Shown one piece after another: positions 54,175-62,249 of a stretch of 64,000 bases of DNA. The stretch covers positions 682,001 through 746,000 of the forward strand of contig CP032507.1 of the NCBI GenBank assembly GCA_008375315.1. The letters are read 5' to 3'. The position numbers and the translations under genes are program-made. Source of the stretch: Ectothiorhodospiraceae bacterium BW-2 (GTDB lineage Bacteria > Pseudomonadota > Gammaproteobacteria > Thiohalomonadales > Thiohalomonadaceae). The notes beneath the pieces were generated by a model. It did no database searches and was not told where the DNA came from. It saw nothing but the letters and a program-made list of their open reading frames with translations. The number at the start of each line of letters is the position of its first letter. Within the stretch, counting starts at the first letter, position 1.

Positions 54175-56085
54175 CTACCACGGTTGCGGCTCATTAGGTA
54201 GCTGACGATAGCGCCGATTGGCCTGATAACCAAATTTTCGCTGTAGCAGCGCCCCTGGATCATCGGGGATCTGCCGCAGCCACTGATTTTGCGGCATTGC
54301 AGCGGCATCCTCGACCACCTCCCTCCCTTCGGTCACCGCCGCCTCCCCCTCCTCATCCGCCAGAGCACTCACTCGATCACCCTCCTCCTGAGCCTCACTG
54401 TTCGCATCGCCATCGAGCGGCGCCTCCCCTCTGCCACTCTCATCCCCCTCCCCCTGCTCGGCGCTAACGGCTTGATCGCCATCGCCATCGCCTTGATAGC
54501 TCTCCGATGAGAGTTGGGTTTGGGTTTGGGTTTCGGTCACCCCCCCCTCTCCCTGAGCATCAGCGCCCTCGCTACTCTCGCCCTTCTCGCCCTTCTCGCC
54601 CTTCTCGCCCTTCTCGCCCTTCTCGCCCTTCTCGCCCTTCTCGCCCTTCTCTCCATCCGCTGGCGAGTCTGAATCGTCGTCGGAGGGGGAGGAGCGCGAC
54701 TCTTGTAGCTGCTGTAGTCGTTCCAGATTATAGCGCCCATCTTCGTGATCTGGCACCTGTTGTAGTAGCTGCTGATAGTGCTGAATCGCCGCCTCAATCT
54801 CTCCCGACTGCGCCAAAGCGGTGGCCCGATTATAGAGCCCCATCGGCGAGTTATCCTCACGCCAAGCGTTAAGGCTGCCACTAAAATCGCCTTGGCGATA
54901 GCGAGCTACCCCCTGCCAAGCAGGATCGGTAAACAACTCAGCGGCGGCCGCTACCTCTCCCTGCTGGAGTCGCTTCACCCCCTGCTGATTACGGTTATAG
55001 AGCCAGTGTGGTAGCTCTAGCGCACTCACTGGCGGCGGCAGCGACGCCCAAAGCAGCGGCACCATGAGCACCATCCAGAGACCACGGCGAAACAGTAGCG
55101 CGACCAACGGCAGCAGCAACGGCAGTAACCATACCCCCTCATCTTGCCACGCCTCAAGCGGCTGCTCGCCCTGCGCCACGGTATCCCCCCCTCCATGCAG
55201 GCGCAGAGTATTGAGCATCGGCAGATAGTCGCTCTCATCCACCGCTAACGAGACAGCGCGGCCCCCTGCGGCACTCGCTAACTGCTGTAAAGGTCGCCAG
55301 TCGAGCCGCCCTAATACAATGTCACCGCGACTATCTTTAAAATAGCCCCCTTCAGGTAGCGGAATCGGTGCCCCTTCGCGGCTACCGATGGCAATAATCC
55401 CTAGCGAATAGCCGGCCCGATTGAGTGCCCGCGCCGCCGCTAGACACGCGTCACCACAAGGGCCGTTTAGACCATCGGTTAACAGAATCACCCGCCCGTG
55501 GCGAATGGCGGTCTGCTCTAAAAGCTGCTGTGCGACAGGTAGGGCTCGGTAGGGGTGGCTCCCCTGTAGCGGCACAGTGGTGGTATCGAGGCTGTGCAAC
55601 AGCGCTTTAATCGTCGCCACATCGGTAGTTAACGGGGTCACCACAAACGGCTCGGCAGCGACCACAATCAACCCATTTTGCCCATCGGCATGGCTATTTA
55701 GGATATCGATTAACTTAAGTCGCGCCCGCTGTAGCCGACTCGGTTTCACATCGGTCGCCCGCATCGACTGCGACAGATCGAGAATTAACACCAGCGCCGA
55801 CTGATCTTGCAGCAGCGGCTGCGGCTGCTTCTGCCACGCCGGCCCCGCGAGCGCGATAAGCGCAATAATCGCAATCGCGTTCACGAGCCAACGGAGTGAC
55901 TGACCATTGGTTGTCGGCAGACTCTGTAGTAGATGAGGTAGCAGCTCGGCATCGCAGTAGCGTTGCCACCCCAGAGATTCGCGACCAAAGCGCCGCCAGA
56001 ACAGATTGAGACCCAATAGCACGACCAACCCCAACAACCAGTAGGGGCGCAAAAAGTGCAGCGACTCCAGCCACTCCGGCATCAT
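54175..56085 (-). CDS. batB: BatB/BatC-type VWA and TPR protein with Lys-Gly-Glu repeat
   Basis: A 636-residue fusion. Membrane helices at about 13-28 and 63-80 precede a von Willebrand A domain (about 92-280) with a MIDAS motif (LDLSQSMRATD). Two more membrane helices follow (about 320-355), then TPR-like repeats (about 370-450). The C-terminal part is very acidic and low in complexity: eight EKG tripeptides, then long Glu/Asp/Gln/Gly-rich stretches. The architecture combines BatB and BatC in one chain. The start overlaps batA by 4 bp. Confidence 0.85.
   Translation of the reverse strand: MMPEWLESLHFLRPYWLLGLVVLLGLNLFWRRFGRESLGWQRYCDAELLPHLLQSLPTTNGQSLRWLVNAIAIIALIALAGPAWQKQPQPLLQDQSALVLILDLSQSMRATDVKPSRLQRARLKLIDILNSHADGQNGLIVVAAEPFVVTPLTTDVATIKALLHSLDTTTVPLQGSHPYRALPVAQQLLEQTAIRHGRVILLTDGLNGPCGDACLAAARALNRAGYSLGIIAIGSREGAPIPLPEGGYFKDSRGDIVLGRLDWRPLQQLASAAGGRAVSLAVDESDYLPMLNTLRLHGGGDTVAQGEQPLEAWQDEGVWLLPLLLPLVALLFRRGLWMVLMVPLLWASLPPPVSALELPHWLYNRNQQGVKRLQQGEVAAAAELFTDPAWQGVARYRQGDFSGSLNAWREDNSPMGLYNRATALAQSGEIEAAIQHYQQLLQQVPDHEDGRYNLERLQQLQESRSSPSDDDSDSPADGEKGEKGEKGEKGEKGEKGEKGEKGESSEGADAQGEGGVTETQTQTQLSSESYQGDGDGDQAVSAEQGEGDESGRGEAPLDGDANSEAQEEGDRVSALADEEGEAAVTEGREVVEDAAAMPQNQWLRQIPDDPGALLQRKFGYQANRRYRQLPNEPQPW
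54580..54650 (-). repeat. Nine-base tandem repeat encoding Glu-Lys-Gly
   Basis: Eight consecutive 9-bp units (gcccttctc on the plus strand) inside the batB-like gene. Units are frame-preserving, so slippage changes only the length of a charged spacer between the TPR region and the acidic tail. The mirror-image plus-strand frame reads as Arg-Pro-Ser repeats and is not a gene. Confidence 0.9.
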
Positions 56086-57116
56086 AGCGCCACCTCGCGA
56101 CTGAAACGGTGCCGCAGCAGCGTTGCCACCCCTAACAGCAGCAGCGCTAACGCCAGCGGCCAGTAGAAGAGCTCTCGTCGTGGACGAAAGTTAAACGCGT
56201 CTCGCGCTACCGGCTCCAGTTCATCTAATAGCTGATAGATCTGCTCCAACTCGCCACTGTCGCGAGCACGAAAGTAGCGCCCCCCCGTCAGTTCGGCAAT
56301 GCGGCGCAGCGTCTTTTCATCCAGATCACGCGATGGATTGATCGTCTGGGTGCCGAATAGGGTTCGCACCTGAAGTCTGTCCGCACCGATGCCGATGGTA
56401 TAGATAGTCAACCCCTTCTCCGCAGCCACAGTCGCCGCTTGCAGCGGCGAGACCACACCGGCGGTATTGGCCCCATCGGTCATTAGAATCAGTACCGGAA
56501 TCACCGGCTTACCCGCCTGTCGAGAGGCCTCTAGCCGTTTAATCGCCAATCCAATCGCATCCCCAATAGCGGTCTGATCTCCGGCCATGCCGATCACCGC
56601 CTCATCGAGCAGCGTCACCACCGTCTGGCGGTCAAAAGTCAGCGGTGCCTGCACATAGGGGCGCGAACCGAACAGAATCAGCCCAACCCTATCCCCATAG
56701 CGGCGCTCGATAAACTCCCCTGCCACCCCTTTCGTGGCACTTAGGCGATCGATCATACGGCCACTCAATTGAAAATCCTCCACCTCCATACTGCCAGAGA
56801 GATCGATAGCTAGCAGTAGATCGCGTCCGGTAGCGGGGTACTGCTGCGCCTCCCCTAGCCACTGCGGTCGCATCGCCGCGATAACCAGCGCCAGCCAGCC
56901 ACACAGCGCCACACCACGACGCCAATAGTCACTACGCCCCACCCATAGCTGCTGCGACTGCTCGACCACCGCCATTTGGCCCAAAAAGGGGACTCTTAGC
57001 GCCACACTCGCCTCTGTTCGCACGGGGGGGAGCCACCCATAGATCAGTAGCGGCAGTAGCGATACTATCGCCATCCAAGGCCAAGCCCACTCTAGCTCAA
57101 ACAGAGTCATGGTCAC
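56082..57116 (-). CDS. batA: BatA-type VWA-domain membrane protein
   Basis: A 344-residue protein with an N-terminal membrane helix (WPWMAIVSLLPLLIYGW), a second at about 66-84, a VWA domain (about 95-290) with complete MIDAS (AIDLSGSMEVED, the Thr in DQTAIGD, MTDGANT) and a C-terminal membrane helix (about 318-335). Starts at GTG 57116 or ATG 57110; the GTG overlaps the stop of the upstream gene. It works with the neighbouring BatB, BatD and DUF58 proteins. Confidence 0.9.
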   Translation of the reverse strand: MTMTLFELEWAWPWMAIVSLLPLLIYGWLPPVRTEASVALRVPFLGQMAVVEQSQQLWVGRSDYWRRGVALCGWLALVIAAMRPQWLGEAQQYPATGRDLLLAIDLSGSMEVEDFQLSGRMIDRLSATKGVAGEFIERRYGDRVGLILFGSRPYVQAPLTFDRQTVVTLLDEAVIGMAGDQTAIGDAIGLAIKRLEASRQAGKPVIPVLILMTDGANTAGVVSPLQAATVAAEKGLTIYTIGIGADRLQVRTLFGTQTINPSRDLDEKTLRRIAELTGGRYFRARDSGELEQIYQLLDELEPVARDAFNFRPRRELFYWPLALALLLLGVATLLRHRFSREVAL

Positions 57117-57622
57117 AGCCGCCCTTTAGTAACTACCTTAGGCTCCACCCCCGCCCCCACTACCTTGCAGGTCAGGCGTTCGACTAGACGGTAGAGTTTA
57201 GGCGCAGAATAGCTCACCTCGGTACGAAAGGGGCCATAGGCCAAAATCCGCCCCGCCCCCTGACTAAAATCGTCACTCCCTAGCGCCCGATCGAGACTCT
57301 GTAGCCACGCCTCGCCACTTCGGCTAGTCACCGCGCTATAGCCGTAGCGCAACACCATCAGCCGACGACAAAAACGGGAGAGCGCCCGTAGCAGCACCAC
57401 GCCATCTTGATGGTGACGATAGCTGCGCCAGATCGTCCGTAGCTCCCGCAGCGCCACTCGCTGCCAGTGGCGGCGTCGATAGCCGCGCCAGAGCAGCCCC
57501 GCCACGGTGACGACAATAATCATCCCCGCCAATAGCAGCCACCACGCCGGCGCGGGCGGCCACCAAGAGGCCCCCTCTGGCAGATGGATATCTCGTAGTG
57601 ACAGCGCGTTAAAGTCGGCCAT
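57113..57622 (-). CDS. DUF4381 family protein of the Bat operon
   Basis: A 169-residue protein with a short N-terminal periplasmic part (LSLRDIHLPEGASWWPPAPA), one membrane helix (about 25-45, WWLLLAGMIIVVTVAGLLW), then a basic cytoplasmic domain (RRRHWQRVALRELRTI). This matches DUF4381 proteins that sit between the DUF58 and VWA genes in Bat/MoxR operons. It overlaps both neighbours (14 bp with the DUF58 gene, 4 bp with batA), so translation is coupled. Confidence 0.85.
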   Translation of the reverse strand: MADFNALSLRDIHLPEGASWWPPAPAWWLLLAGMIIVVTVAGLLWRGYRRRHWQRVALRELRTIWRSYRHHQDGVVLLRALSRFCRRLMVLRYGYSAVTSRSGEAWLQSLDRALGSDDFSQGAGRILAYGPFRTEVSYSAPKLYRLVERLTCKVVGAGVEPKVVTKGRL

Positions 57623-58565
57623 ACCCCCCCAAACGGCGATACCAGCTCTGACTGAGTAGGGTCAACGGATCGCTACGGGTATCGCCCCGCAGTAGCGCGA
57701 TGTCGTAGCGATCTGATAGCTGCTGCAGATAGTCACAACGGTGTTGAAACTGCTGCCGATGGTGCTGACGCAGCCGCTCTGAACCGGTAAAGAGCGATAC
57801 CACCCGTCGCTGATCGGTCAGCGAATAGTGGCCCGATGGGGGCAGCTCCTGCTCTAGGCGATCATAGAGGTGGATAAAGCGTACCTCGCAGCGGCGCGAT
57901 AGCTCGCGCAGATGGGGCTCGCACTCCGGCTGTAGCTGCATAAAGTCGCTAATTAGGGTAATTTGGCTACCGGGCGAGGCGACTCGGCGCAGCCGTACCA
58001 AAAGGTGCCAAAACGGTAGCGTCGCCTTCGGTTCCGGGCGGGGTAGCTGTTGCCAGACGGGGTGGTTAGCGAGCTGGTAGAGCAGCGCTAAAACGGCCAC
58101 TCGCCCAAGGCGGGGGCGCACCTCCAGATGTTGTCGTGCCGAAAAGACCACCCCGCCGAGGCGATCACCGACCTGCTGCGCCTGCCACGCCAACATCGCC
58201 GCTAAGCGGGAGGCGAGCACCGACTTAAACGAGCCGGTGGTAGCAAAGTGCATCGTCTGCCGAAAATCGACCAGTAGCAGACTCTGCCGCTCCAGCTCTT
58301 CGCGAAACAGCTTCGTATGGGGACGGGAGGAGCGGGCGGTCACTCGCCAATCGATAGTACGCACATCATCGCCGGGCATATAGGGGCGCACCTCGGCAAA
58401 CTCCATGCCTCGACCACGGCGGTTAGAGTGATAGAGACCGGCTCGCGGTGCCAGAAAGAGCGGCGGTTTTTTACCTAACAGCGAGGCCTGATAGCGCAGC
58501 CGAATCAGCTCCGCCACCGTAACCGCTACCGGATTTTGGACAGGCGTCACACTTAGCTGCGGCAT
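57609..58565 (-). CDS. DUF58 family protein of the Bat operon
   Basis: A 318-residue protein with the DUF58 hallmark RGMEFAEVRPYMPGDDVRTI followed by DWRVTARS (about residues 53-80), then a VWA-like fold (LLVDFRQTMHFATTG). DUF58 proteins accompany MoxR AAA+ ATPases and VWA proteins in one operon. Here the gene upstream, only 5 bp away, is a diguanylate cyclase instead of a MoxR gene. Confidence 0.9.
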   Translation of the reverse strand: MPQLSVTPVQNPVAVTVAELIRLRYQASLLGKKPPLFLAPRAGLYHSNRRGRGMEFAEVRPYMPGDDVRTIDWRVTARSSRPHTKLFREELERQSLLLVDFRQTMHFATTGSFKSVLASRLAAMLAWQAQQVGDRLGGVVFSARQHLEVRPRLGRVAVLALLYQLANHPVWQQLPRPEPKATLPFWHLLVRLRRVASPGSQITLISDFMQLQPECEPHLRELSRRCEVRFIHLYDRLEQELPPSGHYSLTDQRRVVSLFTGSERLRQHHRQQFQHRCDYLQQLSDRYDIALLRGDTRSDPLTLLSQSWYRRLGGYGRL

Positions 58566-58570
58566 AAGCG

Positions 58571-59647
58571 TTAAAACAGCTCCACACTATCGACAGAGGA
58601 GGCGTCGTAGTGATGCAGCTCCCCCTGCTCAACCAGCGATTCGTAGTGGCAGAGCCGATTTCGACCGTGCTCTTTAGCGTAGTAGAGCGCCTGATCGGCC
58701 TGCTCGACCACATCTTTCGGGTAGTCGTGATCGCCAAAACCGACAAAGCCGATACTGACCGTAATGCGCCCGACCTGGGGAAAGTCGTAGTCGGCCACTT
58801 TAGCCCGAAAGCGCTCAAAGACCGACTCAGCATTCGCTCTATCACAGGGAGTTAACACCACAATAAACTCCTCGCCCCCATAACGAAACAGCAGATCATC
58901 CTCCCGAAACGATTCCCGCATTAAATTAGCCATTAAAATAAGCACCTCATCGCCATAGAGATGGCCAAATGTGTCGTTTATGCGTTTAAAATGGTCGATA
59001 TCAACCGCCGCTAGCCAGTGATTTCCCAATGGATAGTGGCGCTTGCCCTGTTCAATACTATCTAGCAGCGGCTGCTCCTGCTCATTGTAGGTCATGATGA
59101 TGCGGGAGATCTTTTCATCAAAGGTCTTGCGGTTATAGAGCCCGGTGAGGGTGTCGTACTCATTATCGCGCACAATGGCGAGAAAATTGGTGTAGATCGA
59201 GAGCACCCCCCGCAAAAAGCGGCTATCCTCGTCACTCATCGCCAGATAGCACTCCAGCTTTAGCAGCCCGACCACAGTGGCATCGACCTCAATTGGAATC
59301 ACCCATGAGCGAAGCCCATCCTCCCCCACCTCCTCTACCGGCTGGCGGCTCTGAATCGCCGCCACCTCAGTCGTGGTCGCCGGTAAGATATGGTGACGGG
59401 TATCGATAACGACCCCCCCTTCATGTCGCCTCTCCAGTACCACCGTCCGCATCAGCGTCTGCTGACGAAAACGGTGCTGACCACTACTAATGGAGGAGAT
59501 ACGGCAGAAGATCAGACGCAGCATCCGAACCTGCTCGCCAATGGCCGCCACCAGGCTCTTCTCCAGCCCCTCTTGGTTACGCGACTCGGTGATATCGACT
59601 ACGGCAGAAAGAACTTTATCAGCTGACACAGACAGACACTCTAGCAA
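58571..59647 (-). CDS. Diguanylate cyclase with N-terminal GAF-like domain
   Basis: A 358-residue protein. Residues about 10-170 look like a GAF-type sensor fold, and about 175-345 form a GGDEF domain. The active site is RYGGEEF, and an RxxD inhibitory-site motif (REDD) lies just before it, so it should make c-di-GMP with product feedback. No membrane segment is seen. The start is uncertain: TTG 59647 and GTG 59629 are both possible with weak ribosome sites. It lies 5 bp ahead of the DUF58 gene and may head the Bat operon. Confidence 0.9.
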   Translation of the reverse strand: MLECLSVSADKVLSAVVDITESRNQEGLEKSLVAAIGEQVRMLRLIFCRISSISSGQHRFRQQTLMRTVVLERRHEGGVVIDTRHHILPATTTEVAAIQSRQPVEEVGEDGLRSWVIPIEVDATVVGLLKLECYLAMSDEDSRFLRGVLSIYTNFLAIVRDNEYDTLTGLYNRKTFDEKISRIIMTYNEQEQPLLDSIEQGKRHYPLGNHWLAAVDIDHFKRINDTFGHLYGDEVLILMANLMRESFREDDLLFRYGGEEFIVVLTPCDRANAESVFERFRAKVADYDFPQVGRITVSIGFVGFGDHDYPKDVVEQADQALYYAKEHGRNRLCHYESLVEQGELHHYDASSVDSVELF

Positions 59648-59772
59648 ATAAAACAGTTGAGATAGTGATTCGAAACAAATTGACGCTAATTGGATATATT
59701 TCGAGCGCCATTATCCCCTATAATAGGGCGCTACGCCACTAACACCCAATCGGACAAGAGGAATTTCTGATC

Positions 59773-60387
59773 ATGATCGCAATCGGACGACTGCTAACCA
59801 CACTCCTGCTGCTAACTCTAACCCTACCCCTGCCGCTACTGGCCGACAGTTTCGATTTAAATGTAAACAACAAGGTCGCCCGTTTTGGCTACTCGGTCGA
59901 TAATATCCCCGCTTTTCAGGGGTTAGGGCTCGATTTTGGCTTTCTCTATGATGACGACTCGAATAAATTGGCCCATTTAGGGGTCAATGTGCGCGGCGAG
60001 AACTGGAGCCGAGCCGGCTCGCTTAAAGTCTCGCTGGAGACGCGGCTCTACCTCTCCGATACCTATGTGGTCGATATCCCCCCTGCCAATAGCAGTTTCG
60101 GCGCGACCACCCGCAACGACACCCTCGCGAGTATCGCCATAGGCGGTCAACTCACCCTCTCGCCGATGGCGCGGATCAACCTCTCTACCACACTCTTCTA
60201 CGCCCCTAAAATCCTCTCTTTTGGCGATGCCGAAAATCTGACCGAAGCGGGGCTAAGGCTCGGTTACCGTATTATCCCACCGGCCGATGTCTATCTCGGC
60301 TACCGCTATGTCGATATCGATATTAAAGAGCGCGAAACGGCCCGCCTCGATGAGCAGTTTCATATCGGGTTTCAATATAACTTCTAA
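59773..60387 (+). CDS. YfaZ-like outer-membrane beta-barrel protein
   Basis: A 204-residue protein with a signal peptide (LLTTLLLLTLTLPLPLLADS) and alternating beta strands, such as LDFGFLYDDDSNKLAHLGVN and ADVYLGYRYVDIDIKE. It ends in FHIGFQYNF, the terminal phenylalanine typical of outer-membrane barrels recognised by BamA. It resembles the YfaZ family of putative small porins. AAGAGG precedes the ATG. Confidence 0.8.
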   Translation: MIAIGRLLTTLLLLTLTLPLPLLADSFDLNVNNKVARFGYSVDNIPAFQGLGLDFGFLYDDDSNKLAHLGVNVRGENWSRAGSLKVSLETRLYLSDTYVVDIPPANSSFGATTRNDTLASIAIGGQLTLSPMARINLSTTLFYAPKILSFGDAENLTEAGLRLGYRIIPPADVYLGYRYVDIDIKERETARLDEQFHIGFQYNF

Positions 60388-60451
60388 ATCCAACTTGCCT
60401 CGCTCCCATTGAGCCACTATAGTTAGGGGATACAAGCAAGGGTAGGGTATT

Positions 60452-61117
60452 GTGATGTTATCGTCTATCTCCGCAGAGGGTGGCTACAGTCTGCGACCGC
60501 CACCTGAAATCGATAAGCGCCCCGACAGCTCGGCCAGAGAGTCGAACAGCAACAGCGCCGCCATTGAACAGAGCCCCACCCATCGCAGTGAAACCGAGCT
60601 CTCAGAGGAGGAGCAGCAGCAGCTACAGCAGCTCAAAGAGAGTGACAGTCGGGTACGCGCCCATGAGCAGGCCCACTTAGCCGCCGCCGCTGGCATTGCC
60701 GTCTCCGGTGCTAGCTTCGAGTATCAACGCGGCCCCGATGGTCAGCGCTACGCTGTCGCCGGGGAGGTGAGTATCGACACCGCCAAAGTCTCCGATGATC
60801 CGCAAGCGACACTACAAAAGGCTGACCAGATCCGCGCCGCAGCGCTCGCCCCCGCCGATCCCTCGCCCCAAGATATTAAGGTCGCGGCGCAAGCAACCCA
60901 GATGGCGCAGCAGGCGCAGATGGAGCTAGCGCGGCAGCGCTTTAATCGTGAACAGGAGGGAGAGGGGAAGCCAGAGGAGAAGAGAGACTCCCCCACCCCA
61001 CCCGAGGCCGCTAGCGGTGAGGCGATTCATATCTCCCCTCGCATCAGCGAACAGCTTGCCCGCTATAGTCAGCCCAGAGCCGATATTCGCGGGCAGCTGC
61101 TACAACTATCGGTCTAA
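60452..61117 (+). CDS. SprA-like putative metalloprotease-fold protein
   Basis: A 221-residue protein with the SprA-related/CatA pattern: RVRAHEQAHLAAAAG (an HExxH-like HEQAH), then GASFEYQRGPDGQRYAVAGEV and a helix-rich DPQATLQKADQIRAAALAP segment. The ends are disordered and charged. Starts at GTG 60452 or ATG 60455. The HExxH spacing suggests zinc binding, but proteolysis has not been shown from the sequence. No signal peptide is seen. It ends 12 bp inside the convergent mnmH 3' end. Confidence 0.78.
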   Translation: MMLSSISAEGGYSLRPPPEIDKRPDSSARESNSNSAAIEQSPTHRSETELSEEEQQQLQQLKESDSRVRAHEQAHLAAAAGIAVSGASFEYQRGPDGQRYAVAGEVSIDTAKVSDDPQATLQKADQIRAAALAPADPSPQDIKVAAQATQMAQQAQMELARQRFNREQEGEGKPEEKRDSPTPPEAASGEAIHISPRISEQLARYSQPRADIRGQLLQLSV

Positions 61118-62242
61118 ACCACCCCCGCTAGCTAGCCACTCGCTAACTGCGGCTCTATCGCCACAAAAACAGGTGCGATCTCCATGGCGCGACATCTGGT
61201 AGTCATACATCGGATCGTAGTAGTCCGATAGCAGCGCCGCTATCCAGTGCCGATGCAGCGAGGCATCCCCGCGCTGCTGCTCCGTAAACGCCCGCTCCAG
61301 CACTTCGCTTAACTGACGGTAGCGCAGATCGCCGAGGCGCTTGCTAATTTTGGCCAAACTGTGGCGCAGATAGTCGGCCCAAGCCCTAAAACCGCGCTCC
61401 TCATCCCCCCCTTCGTGGGCGATAAAGTCGGCCAGCGCCTGATCAATATACTCATCAAATGTGAGCGCCACCCTCTCGGCGGTCGTGGCCTCTAACCTTA
61501 CCAGCGGTGCCTCTCTTAGTGCGCTCATCAGACTATCTTGCAGATGGCGACTACCGATATTACGCCCCTCATCCTCTATGACTATCGGGCCATAGGCTGC
61601 ATTGAGCCGCCATTGATGGTGATGTCGAATCAGCGCCACGGCTAAGCGATTTTCAAAATCGATTTGGGTCGGTTGCGGTGTCGCTCGCGGCCCAAACGCC
61701 GAACCGCGATGGTTGGCCAACCCCTCCAGATCGATCATCGGCTGTGACAGCGATTGCAGCAGGCGTGTCTTGCCACAGCCGGTACGGCCACCGAGCACCA
61801 GCAGTGGTAGCTGCTGCGGTAGCTGCGCTAACTGCTGCAATAGATAGCCACGCAGCGCCTTGTAGCCCCCCGTTACCCTCGGAACCACCGTGGCATACCC
61901 CTCATAGAGCCACTGCTGACTTATTTTAGAGCGCAAACCGCCGCGCCAGCAGTAGAGTACCGCTGTGGGGTTTTGCAGCACAAACTGCTGCCATGCCGCT
62001 ACCCGCGCGGCCTTTAGCTCACCGCTAACTAGCGCCTCCCCGAGTGCAATCGCCGCCGCTTGCCCCTGTTGCCGATAGCAGAGCCCAATCTGGTGCCGCT
62101 CCTCATGACTCATTAACGGCAGGTTGACGCTGCCTGGAATCGTCCCTTGAGCAAACTCGGTCGCCGTTCGGGTATCAATCAGCGGGCGTTGAGTGACGAT
62201 TAACGACTCAAATTGCTCGATTTGGGGCAGTAACTCAGTCAA
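61106..62242 (-). CDS. mnmH: tRNA 2-selenouridine synthase MnmH (SelU)
   Basis: MnmH replaces sulfur by selenium, via a geranylated intermediate, in the wobble thiouridine of tRNAs for Lys, Glu and Gln. The 378-residue protein has an N-terminal rhodanese domain with the catalytic Cys in LYCWRGGLRS and a P-loop domain (LVLGGRTGCGKTRLL). Both motifs are intact. SelD is not in this window; its presence would be needed for selenium insertion. It precedes argA's stop by 7 bp in a minus-strand pair. Confidence 0.94.
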   Translation of the reverse strand: MTELLPQIEQFESLIVTQRPLIDTRTATEFAQGTIPGSVNLPLMSHEERHQIGLCYRQQGQAAAIALGEALVSGELKAARVAAWQQFVLQNPTAVLYCWRGGLRSKISQQWLYEGYATVVPRVTGGYKALRGYLLQQLAQLPQQLPLLVLGGRTGCGKTRLLQSLSQPMIDLEGLANHRGSAFGPRATPQPTQIDFENRLAVALIRHHHQWRLNAAYGPIVIEDEGRNIGSRHLQDSLMSALREAPLVRLEATTAERVALTFDEYIDQALADFIAHEGGDEERGFRAWADYLRHSLAKISKRLGDLRYRQLSEVLERAFTEQQRGDASLHRHWIAALLSDYYDPMYDYQMSRHGDRTCFCGDRAAVSEWLASGGGLDR

Positions 62243-62249
62243 GTTGTTA

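Noticed and set aside
54507-54872. Plus-strand frame with Arg-Pro-Ser repeats
   Set aside because: Opposite-strand reading of the EKG repeat in the batB-like gene; no other support.
59719-59724. Perfect TATAAT upstream of the YfaZ-like gene
   Set aside because: No acceptable -35 hexamer at 16-18 bp; TTGACG at 59680 is too far away. Kept only as a possible isolated -10.
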